64,000 nt of DNA from Artemisia argyi (lineage: Eukaryota; Streptophyta; Magnoliopsida; Asterales; Asteraceae), in the NCBI GenBank assembly GCA_030686995.1, contig CM060698.1, forward strand, positions 136,220,106-136,284,105. Direction: 5' to 3'. The translations under genes and the position numbers were made by a program. Shown in pieces: positions 47,030 through 58,699 of the stretch (position 1 is the first letter of the stretch; every line of letters starts with the position of its first letter). The notes beneath the pieces are model-generated. The model worked only from the letters and a program-made list of their open reading frames with translations. It did not search any database and was not told the origin of the DNA.

Positions 47030-48000
47030 TATAACACCCCCAAAATCGATCAATACAGCGGAAGACTTAAAATGTCAGCGGAAGACTTTTGGGGTATTAT
47101 ATCGTGGATCTTTGTCACAATTATAGAAAACGACTCAAGTGAGACGTATTAAGTTTTATTTAAAATACCAAATATTCATAATTCCAAGAGGGTTCATTAT
47201 TCAACAACAAGTTTTATTCAAAGAGAAATTATAAACGTTTCTTTATTTGCCCACTTCGTGCCTTTGCCATCCATTCCATTTAGTTACCTGAGATAAACAT
47301 GCTAAAAGTCAACAAAAGTTGAGTGAAATTCATAGGTTTATAATTAAGAGTTTGAACACAAGAGATAGGTGCTTATTGTATATAAATACAAATAAACAAG
47401 TTAGAAAGTCGCATTCATTATTGCCTTAAGCTCATGACACTCAACGATTCAACAGACATCAATATTTTCTGTAATAATGATGTAAAATATATAGCCCCCA
47501 AGATAGGTATTTGCCAGTAACCTATGATATTCAAATAAAGTGCATTTGGTGACTTTCCTCTAGCAACCAAATGGGGATTGTCAATCCCTAATAGATCCAT
47601 TCACAATTATTTACGTTCACCTTTTAAGTGATTAAGGTTCATGATCGAGAGACTTTTGGCAATAGCTACTTAAGCAATAAAAAGATCAGGAAAAGACTTG
47701 TGTTCGGTTTTTGAGCATGTATCCCCCCCCACAAAAATAAGTTAAATGTCGGCTATGAACTCACCTTAGTAGTACAGTAGAACAAATGTAATCTCAACAA
47801 TGCAAGGCAACGGCTTCACACACAACCTATAAGATATGGCACGTTTTAGTTCTTAAGTCTCGTTTTATTGCGAACGTTTATTATTAATTACGAATAATCC
47901 ATAAAGTGCATAGGCGATGTGTTACGTCGTATATAAAATAGATAATGGTTACGTATTGTTTTATCGTCTAAATTTAGTTATCGTTATATAAATTTTATAC

Positions 48001-48091
<91 letters not shown>

Positions 48092-48114
48092 TACGTTTAT
48101 TATTTCTATTATTT

Positions 48115-48158
<44 letters not shown>

Positions 48159-50363
48159 TATTATAAAAAAATCAATATTACTAATAAATCCTTTAAGTTT
48201 CTCCAATTTACACATTTTACCCTTAACGGAAAACATTTAAGTCGTTAGTCCAAAATTATATATATTTACGTTTTAAGTCCAAGTATATCAATATTTACAT
48301 TTTTCAATCCCAAGTTTCAATATTAACAGTTTATACCCTTAGAAAATAGTTTTTTATACTTTTTACCCAAAGTTTACAAATTTGACACTTTTAGTCCCTA
48401 GTTCTCGAAAATTTGCAAACTTAGTCCAAAAATTACCAACTTTAAAACTTAACATTTTTATTATTTTAATAAGCTTAGAAAGTGTAAATTAGCTTATTCC
48501 AACAGCTTATTAGCTTATTTTCTTATTTTCTTATTTTTCACAAAAATGGGCCTTAACGAGTCCATTTAAGGCCCGTTAACACGTTTTGATCCAAGGGGTT
48601 TGGGGGAACTTTGGGTTTATCAAAATCCATCATTTTAAGTCCTAATCTCATTTCAAAATAGCTTTTTCACCCAGCTTATTAGAATAAGCTAAAACTAGCT
48701 TGTTGGGCTTATCGGCCCGCATAAGGTTTTTAATTTCTGAAAATCCTTTGAAAAACTCGTTTAGCTTTAGGCTTGTTTAAGCGATCAAATCAAGTCGTTA
48801 GGTCAATTTATTTATCATTCACGTTTGTATACTAGGTAGGTAATTAGATCGTACAAAAATATTAATTGGTCATGTGTCGAATATTGAAATGGCGAGGTCA
48901 AAGTGTAGCCACAAACTCATGCGTATAATTTGTAAGAGTTGAAAAATATTCTAAGTCTTTTTAGTGAAAATCGTATAGGTCCATTTAATTTAGAAACGTG
49001 TGAGTTTTAGAGTGTATACGTTAATATATGTTTGAACCTTTTATAGTTTCTCGTTTGTGACTTATCCAAGAAATAGTATGATACATAAAATATATACGTT
49101 GCTTTTATGATTTACGATTTATAAGCTTCAAGTGTTTGTGCACAATATCAACATACGTATGTATATAAATAGAAATGAGGTTTCAAGGTCTCACCTCACC
49201 TATAGAAGGTGGCGTAAAAACAAGTGTAAGGTTCGTGTAATGGTACAAATGCTTCGTGGTTCACTTCACGTTCCACCAAGGTTCAAGAGGTTCCAATCTT
49301 GGCTTCCTATGTTCACTTTGAGACGCGGTGCTCCTAGCAATCCGTATGTCCTCCACAACTGCCTCTCGTTACTATTTTTGTGATATGTGGTACGTATGAG
49401 TGTATGCAAAGACTTGTGATTGCATGGAAGGTTTATATAGGCAGTTTTTGAAGGGTAGAAACAAGATAAGCTCACAAGTGTTGGTGTAAGCATGTGAGGG
49501 CGAATAGTAGCACCACAAACAATGCCCAATCGGTTTTGTACATGGCTAGATCTTGTGAGATATCATTCCTGTTCATTACTAAAAATCATATGGTGTTTAG
49601 GGTTTGTTTTGTTGCCATTGGGGAGCATGGGTGGTGATAGGGAATGTTGTAACACGTTTCAAGCTTATCCTTGCATATTGAGTTTGGTGTTTCACTTGGG
49701 TGGTTTCTAGGGTAGTAACCATGTGAGAGGGAGTGTGATATCTATCATTTCTGTTTCTTTGGCATTAGGGGAGACGAGACAAGCAAAAATATTCATGTGT
49801 TATGTGTAGAAATCGTAAAATACTAGGGGTGTTTTGGGTGTGTGTCGCGACAGGGAACAAAGAAAAGAAAACAAAAAAATAAGGGTGCGTTTGGGCCCAA
49901 GGCCTGGTGGGCTTGTGGTTTGCTTCAGCCCAAAGGAAAAAGAAAGAAATAAAAGAGTCCGTTTGGTTTGTATGTTGGATTTCGTGGCCCATTGGTTGTT
50001 AGGGGCCCACGTGGTGTGTCTCGATTATTGTGTCGAAGTTCAAAAATATTAGTGAGCATCCTTGGGAAGTTTCGTAGGTTCGGGGAATATAAAAATAGTA
50101 TACGGTATTTAGACGAAACGTATTGTTTTAAATATAAACGTGTTATATATACTTATCGTTCGCAATAATCATAGGTTATCTAGGTCGTGTGTAAGCATCG
50201 TTCCTGGGTAAACGGTCAATCACAGTTATCTTAGTGGTTCAATATGAAGCCATATCATAAAAAAAAATTTTGTTACCCGTAAAATGGTGTTAAGTTATCG
50301 TAACATCGTTTTATTTATTCGTATGCATTTACTAATCGTAAGGGAAATTTACGAGAGGTTACA
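47030..50363 (-). repeat. Tk2 5' LTR
   Basis: LTR of 3334 bp running from TATAACACCCCC to GAGGTTACA. It has TA arrays around 48001-48086 and 48119-48153 with the spacer 48087-48118, which is the reverse complement of that in the other LTR apart from one base. A minus-strand TATATAAA at about 49432-49440 may be the promoter. Short ORFs at 47418, 49132, 49266 and 49765 have counterparts in the other LTR and no independent support. Confidence 0.95.
48001..48153. repeat. paired TA arrays with inverted spacer, right Tk2 LTR
   Basis: About 86 bp of TA, the spacer 48087-48118 beginning AAAGTTACGT and ending ATTATTTCAAT, then about 35 bp of TA. The spacer orientation is opposite to 38347-38378. Confidence 0.93.
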
Positions 50364-51688
50364 GAATCACAAGGGTTTCATTCGATAAACACTTTTTCAA
50401 ATTTGACACGTGGAAGGTGTTGTGTACTCTGCTGAGCTCCTTAGGGAGTTCAAGTTTGTATGCCACGGGACCGATCCTTTCAATGATCTCGAAGGGTCCA
50501 ACGTATCTTGGGTTTAACTTTCCACGTTTTCCAAACCTAATCATACCTTTCCAAGGTGATACCTTTAACATGACCCTGTCTCCAACTTGAAACTCCATTG
50601 GTTTCCTTCGCACATCGGCATAGCTCTTTTGCCGATCCCTAGCGGCTTGTAATCGTTGTCTAATCTTTACTATTTTCTCAGTGGTTTCATGAATCAACTC
50701 GGGACCTGAGAGTTGTACATCTCCAATCTCAGCCCAACAAACTGGTGATTGACACTTTCTCCCATAAAGTGCTTCAAATGGTACGGCCTTAATACTAGCG
50801 TGATAACTATTATTATATGAGAATTCTGCTAACGGTATGTGTTTATCCTAGCCTTTTCCAAAATCTATCACACATGCCCTAAGCATGTCCTCTAGGGTCT
50901 GAATAGTCCTTTCACTTTGACCATCGGTCTGTGGATGGTAAGCGGTACTCATATCTAACTTAGTTCCCAAGGCTTTCTGTAAAGATCGCCAAAAGTTAGA
51001 TGTGAAACGGCTGTCTCGGTCGGAGATAATAGAAATCGGAACTCCTTGCCGTGAAACTATCTCCTTCAAGTATAAACGTGCAAGAATGTCCATATCATCA
51101 GTCTCTTTGATTGGCAAGAAGTGTGCTGACTTTGTGAGACGATCGACAATAACCCAAATAGTGTCAAATCGACTCGATGTCTTGGGTAATTTCGTAATGA
51201 AGTCCATTGTAATCCTTTCCCATTTCCACATTGGTAGCTCTGGTTGAATCAAAGACCGGATGGTTTTTGATGTTCAGCCTTTACTCTGGAGCAGGTCAAA
51301 CATTTACAGACATACTCTGCAATGTCAGCTTTCATGTTTGGCCACCAATACAACTTCTTAAGATCATGATACATTTTCTCTGAGCTAGGATGAATATAAT
51401 ATTTAGACTTATGAGACTCATGCATGATGAGGTCTCGTATTCCTCCATATAATGGAATCCAACTTCTGTCCTTGAAACACAGCCTTCCATCTGGTTTCTT
51501 GACAAATCCATTCGTGCTTTCTGGTATGCCGTAAATCTTCTCGTGCGGTCTATTTTCTTCCTTAAGGGCCTCAGCTTGAACTTCAAGAATTTGAGACAGA
51601 AGTGGTGATCTAATTGTCATTCCCAATGATCTAACTTTGAGGGGTCTAAGTCGTTCCTTTCGACTCAAGGCATCTGCTACAACATTTT
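50364..51688 (-). pseudogene. Tk1 pol, RNase H end and integrase, disrupted
   Basis: Tk1 sequence between the Tk2 and C2 insertions. Reading along the minus strand: [13 protein letters not shown] of the RNase H end, the zinc region ([12 protein letters not shown] to [12 protein letters not shown]), the integrase core ([37 protein letters not shown]) and the [16 protein letters not shown] module (here [12 protein letters not shown]). A one-base deletion near 51251 shifts the frame, and a TAG at 50845-50847 replaces a Trp. It was cut by C2 inside the RNase H motif at 51688 and by Tk2 at 50364. The target copy ATTTT lies at 51684-51688. Confidence 0.92.
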
Positions 51689-52042
51689 TGTTAGGTCACC
51701 ATTTTGTAAACACAAGTATGATTGATAAAGAAATGAGATGAGAATGAGAGTGGGATGATTATGAGAAATTAGAGAAAATGAAATGCAAGAGTTTCCTTAA
51801 TGTTTTCAAATAACCAACCAAGTATTACATAGACCTAAGGCTTCTATTTATAGGGAAGGAGCTAGGGCAACATTCCCACTCCTTCCTTACATGAATTCGT
51901 ATGGGCTCAAGGCCCATGGACCATTATACTTAAGCCTAGTAAACTTGTAACATTACATAAGTGTAAGTAATAAGTGACTAAAGCAACCTATTATTACAAA
52001 TGACCGAGACTTGATAAAATAGTAAAAACTTAGGTTCCAACA
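51689..52042 (-). repeat. C2 3' LTR
   Basis: LTR of 354 bp from TGTTAGGTCACC to GGTTCCAACA, with TGTT/AACA ends. A minus-strand TATA box (CTATAAATAG) lies at 51844-51853. The polypurine tract abuts its right side. Confidence 0.88.
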
Positions 52043-52043
52043 A

Positions 52044-54080
52044 TCTCCCCCTAAGGGTCGGTCATCATGGTTGCTTGACGTCTTCGTCTTAATCTTTGAC
52101 TTTCATAGCTTTAGACGTCTTCAGAAATGATTAAAATAAAGATGGATATACTTTGCTCTTTGTCTTTGTTCTTTGATGATGTTGTAGTGATTATGTTATG
52201 AAGTAATCTGCCGTTCGTCACTCCTGCGTCTGTGGTGGTTGTCCGCCATTCCAACATGCTCATACATCTTTTGAATTCTGACTTATACATGCACGTAGTC
52301 CCTTTCTTTCACTTAAGATCTTTGGTCTTTAAACTTTGTAGATTCTTCTTTTTGGCGTAGAATCTTACTTTGAACTTTGTGTTGCTTTGATCTTTGAGGG
52401 AGCTTTTGATGATAGCAAGATGCATGTATGAGCATGTGGAATCCGTCATCATGGAAGTGAGGTACCTGCGAGTAAACAGTTAGCAATAAATCACCGGTAC
52501 TTACGGATAAGGAATTAGAGCTCATCAACAGCATAGTGTGAAGACTCCTTCTAATCCTTATCCAGGCCGTTCCCATATCAGATACTCCCGAAGGAGCTTA
52601 CGAGACCTACTAGGTAGCTCAATGACTGGGTGAGTCGCTGGGGATCACTCCACGACTGTAGACCGTAATGGAACCACCGCAAACACTAAGCGTAACCCTT
52701 GTGGGGTTACCGAAGTGACCTGCTGTCAGGGCTGTTTGATGTTGACCCTGGCAGGATTTCCGTTCAATCATTGAGAAATACTTACGTAATCCTCTCATAA
52801 ACGTTCTCGGCAGATTGCTAAGATCTGCGAAGGACTCGATAGTTTACAACTGATGCCCATTGATGTAGAACACCAGTTGCAGAAATACTAAGTGTTCCTA
52901 AGAGATCTTTGATGTATCTCGAGGCTCTAGACTCTATAAGTGCACACCTAGGTTTCCTATGCGGAGACTGGGGAGGTGTCTCCTGCTTCAATATCAACCG
53001 TCTCTAAGAGATAGGTCGATAGGTTACGCGGGTTCCCCTGTGAGAATGAAACAAGTCCTTTTAAGAGAACTTGAGTGGTTAAGAAGGTTTAGTGCATTGC
53101 GTCACTGGGTCCATGACGACTTTGTCTTCAATACCGGTGTTGTCTTTTGCAACAACCAGTAGCATACGTATTGAACCCGGTGTCTGCCCTAAGGTTGAAC
53201 ATATGGAGGGCTATTTCTTTTCACCCTTTACTTTACTTTTCTTTTTAATTCTTCAACTCCTTCTTTCCCTTTCATTCATTTCTCCTTTTTTTTTCGTATC
53301 ATACCTAAGGACTTCTAATTCTAACTATGGGAGATGTCCTTGGGTAGATCCCTCCAGCTCTGGCGGATCATAGGACGGATATTCCTATCTTAATCACCTT
53401 ATAACTCCGACAGTAGCCAAGAAACCTTTGATTGAAAATCTCTCAAAGTGTTTGTGATAATCAAATATTTTGGTTAACACTTTGAGAGTTTTGCGTACAC
53501 TTTTGAAGGGCTCCCCCTGCACATGTGCTCATAAGTGTTTAAATAAATTTGCACATGCGGGAGGAGCAATCACTTTTGAATTGATCCACCTTCTGTGAAC
53601 ACGACCGATTCGAGACACGCTTACATCACTAGTTAAACTAGCTTAAAATTATTACCCGGCCTGATCAAGTCCACAGAAAGTTTCTCGAGACGGTACTTTT
53701 CTACTAAGACATATCCTTTTCGAGACACGCTTACGTGGCTAGTTAAAGAGATACATAGTCAGCTTTTAGGTGACTACTAGCTCTAGTAACTAACTTGATG
53801 TTATTACCCGTCGAGGATAAGTCCTTTCGATGTAACTAACTTGTATTATCTCGTCAATTCCTGGGTTAATACTGAGTCTAGCTCGCACATGATACAACTT
53901 AAAGCTTTGACTTCGTATATTTTAATCACTTTTTCATTTTCTCCCCCTCAAAAATAGCATATAAAATGGTGTTTTTGACAAACTTTTAGATTAAAATATG
54001 CCTTTTGAGTCTTACGGGGAGATTCACAAAGAACTTTTGATGTTTGAACAAAGTATTTTGTTTTGACAAGTGCTCCCCCT
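52044..54080 (-). promoter_or_regulatory. C2 polypurine tract and upstream copies
   Basis: TCTCCCCCTA at 52044-52053 lies next to the 3' LTR. Further CTCCCCCT words are at 53511, 53941 and 54073, and another lies beyond the extra ORF at 60494. The first is the expected primer. The others are candidates for the multiplied tracts known from Sireviruses. Confidence 0.6.
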
Positions 54081-54334
54081 CAACAAGTGATTAGGTCTTA
54101 TTGAGGTGAAATACTTGTCCTTTTGAGCAGAATTATGAGAAATCATAAATGTTTGATTAATTCTACTCAAAAGTAAGAAGCCTTCGCTCCTTATGTGTAG
54201 GATTGAGGCACTGAAGCGTACCTCAGGGTCCTTTCTATACACGATCGGGTTGTACACTGTTATGTGTGCACAAACCATAACGATTCAATCAATGAAACAA
54301 TTGATAATGAAAAAATATGATCAAATGTACCAAG
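52054..54334. other. C2 3' noncoding region
   Basis: About 2.3 kb between the extra ORF and the 3' LTR. Short ORFs on both strands show no protein-like features. A direct repeat TTCGAGACACGCTTAC occurs at 53609 and 53719, each followed by a CTAGTTAAA and, further on, TTATTACCCG. No RNA gene was found. Confidence 0.65.
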
Positions 54335-57300
54335 TTATTCTTCGTCTGGAAGTGGAGCATTGAAGTTAGTGAACTGAGGTTCTGGTCGTTCGAAGTTTCT
54401 GACAGGAAACGATGGTCTGGCACCGATGTAGCTTTCCAGTCGTCTGATCTGTTCCCGTCGAAATAACCGTTCTTCAATCTTTAAGACAAAGTTACGAACT
54501 TGTCTTCTGGAGCTGGATTTCCATCTAGGTTGTTCCCCCTTAGCTATCTTACGTCGATCATCATTCAACCTTTTGACAAGCCCATCACGAACAAACTTGA
54601 GTGTAACATCACAGAATTTATGTACCTCATCGAACCTCATGAAGCTTTGTAGCTTTTTGCTGTTGATGTAGGTGAAACCAAACGGTTCTTGGATGAGAGT
54701 AAACTGTGGTGTTTCATAGAGACCATCAAAGTAGAACTGTGGCTTTGTCAAATTGATCTTTTGTTGGTAACTTTCCACTCCAAGCTGAAGATCTTCCACT
54801 CTTTCTTGAACAATCAGTCGTCGGATGTAAAGAAGTAGCGATGCCATGAAGTTGTACTGAACGTCTCTATCGAATCCGCGCATTCTACTCTGAACCTTTT
54901 CAAGATACATATCTTCTATGTCATTGAGATAAAGGTTGGGAAAGTCTGCTTCGGAGAACTTGTACTTCTTTTCATCTTGTCGTTTAACAACAATTTCACG
55001 CATGAATAAGTAGTTAAACCATTTCGACTGCTGAATCTCCAAGATAGCGATGATCTTTGATTTCTGCTTCACATTTTCCAATGATGTCTCTCCTAATCTG
55101 CTTGTATAACCGAGACGACGACGATCAGGCCAATGTTGAATTCCGTGTAGAGCATCTCTGTCGTAAGCTACGATGGAGTTGCTGAAAATACGGGTAGTTT
55201 CTTCAATGGCTGGAATTTCGTATCTAGCGGCTGGTACTGAGATTGTGAGTGAGGAAGCATATTTCTTCTTGGATATCTCTTGATTGAGCTGGATGTTACG
55301 AAGATCTTTGTTGAAGAAGAAGCTGTAAGGTATCTTCGGTTTGTCAGGAAATCCTTTCAACGGTAATGGTTTGGTCCAGTCGGTGAAGTAAGGTTTTTCA
55401 TGATTCTTGGAACTTAGATCGATATTCACTTCAGGATTTAACCAGTCAAAGTCGGCAGACATTGCACTAGCTATATTCTGCATGTGATATTCGTATTCGA
55501 CTTTGTTTCCAGATCTTTTCTTGAGGAATTCTTGTGCATCCCTATTGATTCTCCTAAGCTCCGCCTTTGTGAGTATGTTGATGTGAAGATCCTTCATAAT
55601 GACCTGGGTGAACTGAAGAGTGTTACCAGGAAGAGGTTCTTCTTCTTCCAGAGGAGGTTGAGCTTGGACCATTTCTGTCAGCCAATCATTCTGAGGATTG
55701 TCATCATTGTCGAGCCATGAATGACGTGTTTTCTTCTTGGATTTCTTAGACTTGGATATAACATCTTTGTCTTTGGCTTTGGACGGTGATGATGGACCAG
55801 CATGAGAATCATGAGTAGGTGGAGCACGGTAATCGGTGTCATGTTGATCTTGGAAGTCATCAGTTTGTTCCATGAACATTTCTTCATCTTCGGTTTGACC
55901 TTTACCAGTAGCTGATGGTTGTTGTTGAGTTCCAGGAGGAGTGGAGTCCTTTTGTGGCTGTAGAGAGGATGAGGGACCTGTTCCAGACTTAGGTTTCTTG
56001 CCTTTGGAGTTTGGGTCAGGATCGTCATCTTTTCTAGTCCGTTTTCGGGATCCAGCAGCATCTTTGCATGACTCTTTTGACATATAAGCTACCATAGCAT
56101 CATACAGGCCTTTTTCTTCAGCTGTCTGTGTGGTTTTGGTGGCAAGGTTGTCGAAGATTTTGACAAGCATGTCATTGAGGGACAATTCTTGGATGGTTGG
56201 AGCCACAGTAGAAGATTTTGTGGTGTGAAGCGTGAAGGGTGTAGTAGACAACATTTTCTTCGTAACACTTCTAATTCTGTGATCCAAGTTGTCATTGATT
56301 GGTTTGAGAAGGTTTGCAACTTCAGGAGTGATCATCTCGACCAGATTATCAGTGAGAAAATCATGTGTTGCAATTCTGATAAAACCTTCGTAATCAGATT
56401 TCAAGAACTTGTCAATCAGCTGCGTAGAATCCTGGAATTCCTCAACTTGTTTAGTAAGTTTGGTAACCATGTCGGTGAGTTTGTTCACTTGCTCCTGAAG
56501 ATCAACTTGTTGTTTTGGTTCATTGATCGAATGCTGTTTAGATGCGGTTTCAGATGGTGTGGGTGATGAGTGCTCTGGTGATGATTCGGACGAAGACTCG
56601 TTGTGAGAGTCTGAAGAAGAAGCAGGAGGAGTTGGATCTTTTGGCGGAGAGTCTTGAGGAGGTGGAGGTTGTGCTGAGGAAGTCTGCTGAGAAGATGACT
56701 TAAGAAACATGTTGGTGTCGAACGCGTTCTTCTCTTCGTTTTCCTTTCGACGACGTTCCTCTGCTTCCTCTGCTTCTCGTGCAAGAAACTCTGGAGTAAT
56801 AAGATATTCATGTTCCTGATCCGTAGCTAAGTTCTCTTGACCGCCAACGTTCTCCTCTAAAGTAGCAGTCTCTGTCATGTGGACATCTTCAGCCTTGTCA
56901 GTATCCTTAACGTTGTCATCAGGTTGTGGAGCTGATTCTGACGTTGTTGGAGGAACCATACTGCTTGTAGCCCCTACATGTTCTGACTGATCAATAGGTG
57001 GTGGTGTTGGAGGGTGTGATAGAAGTCGGCTTTCAAGGCTTGCTTTCCTCTGTTCTTTCCTAAGCCGCTTTTCTTCATCTCTAGTGTCGACAACTATACT
57101 TTTGAGTTTACGTTTATCGACCAATGGTTCAACGATTGGTTCGTCTTCATCATCATTCGGCTCATTGATAGTGACTCCTTTTCTTCTCCTTGTCTCTTCT
57201 TCATAAGTTGCAAGACTTTGTTGAACGGCAATCTCTGTTGCAGGAAATCCTTCATCAGGTGCTCTGTACCTTAGTTCATAGTCTGGTTCTTCTTCATCAG

Positions 57301-58468
57301 ATTCTGTATCAAACTCGGACTCGGTGTCAGAAGGTGGAGGAGTAGGTTCATCCCGAATAAAGTACTCAGGAGTTGCCTTCTTCTTTGGTTTGGTAGCAGG
57401 TTTAGGTTTGGATTTAGGTTTAGGTGTGGTAGTAGTCTTGGGTTTTGCCATTGTAGCAGACTTAGATCTTGTATGAGGTGATCCAGTGGTGCTCGTGGTA
57501 CTCCCAGACTTTACACTTCCTTTGCTATGAGTCTTTATTGTTGCTTCTTCCAGTTCCCCTTTGTAAGCCAGATCATACAACTTGAAGTTCGCCCTTTTCT
57601 TAATGTTGTCATTCAGAAGGTATTCGGGAATCCTCATTCCTTTGATCTTGGTAGAGGAAGTGGTCGATTTGATGAATAAGGTGGTGAAGTCGTCCTCGAA
57701 GAGGTGCTTCGGCTCATTAGGATCAGCCATCCTCTTGATGAATTCTGGAGAACTTTTGCAGAGATGTTCAACGATAAGCTTGGTGAATCTTGTGAATGGT
57801 ATCATAGTCTTCACACGGTCGGTCTGAATACTGTAGACGATATCATTCATGATAGGAACTGCAAAGTCAATCGGTGTCAGAGTCACCATTCCCCAGAATG
57901 TTTGCAGGTGTTCGAGCCTTGGATGTTCATGACCACTTTTCCTTCCAGATATAGATCTAACAACCAACAGACAGAATGTTCTCCAAGGCTGAGGGATATA
58001 CTTGACATTAAATTTGGAAAGCTTGATTAGAGGTTCATCATCATCAACCTCATATCCTAATTCAATGAAGAAGTCAAGAAGTTCCAGGTCAGGTAGTATC
58101 GGAGCAAATTCGTTGTCAGTTTGTGGCATGAGAAGGGCTGTTCGAAGAACGTCATGATCTACAGAGTAATCTTGGCCATCTAAGGTAACAGTGAAAGACT
58201 CATTATCCAAGTTGGCCTGAGCAGTAAGCCAGAACTGATGAAGGTAGAACAGTGGAACTGAAGTAGAGCAGGTGAGAAGTGGTTTGCATGGATGTGCCAG
58301 TAGGATATCTTTCACAATCTTGCATGATTTCTCTGTGATATTCAACTTGTTGAAATCGACTCTGGGATTGTTGTTGCCAATTGTGACATTGTAGTTCTCG
58401 GGAGTGATGTCATCCAAGGTGAGTAATGGAAGAGGTTGTTCTGCGACGTTCTCAGTGTGTTCAGCCAT
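54335..58468 (-). CDS. C2 extra ORF after pol, 1377 residues, unknown function
   Basis: A very large open frame in the env position. I chose the Met at 58468 (MAEHTENVAEQ), although the frame is open to 58525. Regions: a folded-looking N-terminal domain, about residues 30-310 (SVPLFYLHQFWLT, PWRTFCLLVVRSISG, HLQTFWGMVTLTPIDFA); a basic Lys/Pro tract about 344-366 (KPKSKPKPATKPKKKA); acidic and Pro/Ser-rich low complexity; a coiled coil about 652-678 (LQEQVNKLTDMVTKL); a second disordered stretch; and a C-terminal domain from about 1050 containing DFPNLYLNDIEDMYLEKVQ and RVEDLQLGVESYQQ. There is no signal peptide or membrane helix, so it does not look like an envelope protein. From memory, similar predicted proteins are abundant in Asteraceae genomes, but I know of no function. 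No stop or frameshift was seen. Confidence 0.85.
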   Translation of the reverse strand: MAEHTENVAEQPLPLLTLDDITPENYNVTIGNNNPRVDFNKLNITEKSCKIVKDILLAHPCKPLLTCSTSVPLFYLHQFWLTAQANLDNESFTVTLDGQDYSVDHDVLRTALLMPQTDNEFAPILPDLELLDFFIELGYEVDDDEPLIKLSKFNVKYIPQPWRTFCLLVVRSISGRKSGHEHPRLEHLQTFWGMVTLTPIDFAVPIMNDIVYSIQTDRVKTMIPFTRFTKLIVEHLCKSSPEFIKRMADPNEPKHLFEDDFTTLFIKSTTSSTKIKGMRIPEYLLNDNIKKRANFKLYDLAYKGELEEATIKTHSKGSVKSGSTTSTTGSPHTRSKSATMAKPKTTTTPKPKSKPKPATKPKKKATPEYFIRDEPTPPPSDTESEFDTESDEEEPDYELRYRAPDEGFPATEIAVQQSLATYEEETRRRKGVTINEPNDDEDEPIVEPLVDKRKLKSIVVDTRDEEKRLRKEQRKASLESRLLSHPPTPPPIDQSEHVGATSSMVPPTTSESAPQPDDNVKDTDKAEDVHMTETATLEENVGGQENLATDQEHEYLITPEFLAREAEEAEERRRKENEEKNAFDTNMFLKSSSQQTSSAQPPPPQDSPPKDPTPPASSSDSHNESSSESSPEHSSPTPSETASKQHSINEPKQQVDLQEQVNKLTDMVTKLTKQVEEFQDSTQLIDKFLKSDYEGFIRIATHDFLTDNLVEMITPEVANLLKPINDNLDHRIRSVTKKMLSTTPFTLHTTKSSTVAPTIQELSLNDMLVKIFDNLATKTTQTAEEKGLYDAMVAYMSKESCKDAAGSRKRTRKDDDPDPNSKGKKPKSGTGPSSSLQPQKDSTPPGTQQQPSATGKGQTEDEEMFMEQTDDFQDQHDTDYRAPPTHDSHAGPSSPSKAKDKDVISKSKKSKKKTRHSWLDNDDNPQNDWLTEMVQAQPPLEEEEPLPGNTLQFTQVIMKDLHINILTKAELRRINRDAQEFLKKRSGNKVEYEYHMQNIASAMSADFDWLNPEVNIDLSSKNHEKPYFTDWTKPLPLKGFPDKPKIPYSFFFNKDLRNIQLNQEISKKKYASSLTISVPAARYEIPAIEETTRIFSNSIVAYDRDALHGIQHWPDRRRLGYTSRLGETSLENVKQKSKIIAILEIQQSKWFNYLFMREIVVKRQDEKKYKFSEADFPNLYLNDIEDMYLEKVQSRMRGFDRDVQYNFMASLLLYIRRLIVQERVEDLQLGVESYQQKINLTKPQFYFDGLYETPQFTLIQEPFGFTYINSKKLQSFMRFDEVHKFCDVTLKFVRDGLVKRLNDDRRKIAKGEQPRWKSSSRRQVRNFVLKIEERLFRREQIRRLESYIGARPSFPVRNFERPEPQFTNFNAPLPDEE

Positions 58469-58699
58469 GTTTATCTGAAAAGTATCACCATAAACCAAAC
58501 ATCCAAATTTGTTATGTGTTAGCACAGTTTAGAGTTTGGATACAGATATCTACTTGAAACAATTAAGCACAAATGCGTCATTTAGTTATGAGTCAAATAA
58601 AGCATATGGCAAATAAGCACAACATGACAAGCACAATTCACAACTACATCACATTACACCACAATAATGAATCACACCAATGATACAATACCAAACAAG

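Larger units (their letters stand above)
37295..50363 (-). mobile_element. Tk2, Tekay/Del-type chromovirus with broken pol
   Basis: Complete minus-strand element of 13.1 kb flanked by GAATC on both sides. In its own direction the order is 5' LTR 47030-50363, primer-binding site, an extra ORF, gag, pol with chromodomain, and 3' LTR 37295-40623. It inserted into the chromodomain-proximal part of Tk1 pol. The LTR ends read TGTAAC and GTTATA on the sense strand. Pol carries several stops, a frameshift and a MITE. Confidence 0.94.

Noticed and set aside
52959..53373. Plus-strand ORFs in the C2 3' region as a host gene
   Set aside because: Two short overlapping frames without domains or splice support, inside a noncoding part of the element.
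54335..58468. Calling the large C2 ORF an envelope gene
   Set aside because: Only the position suggests it. No signal peptide or membrane helix is visible.
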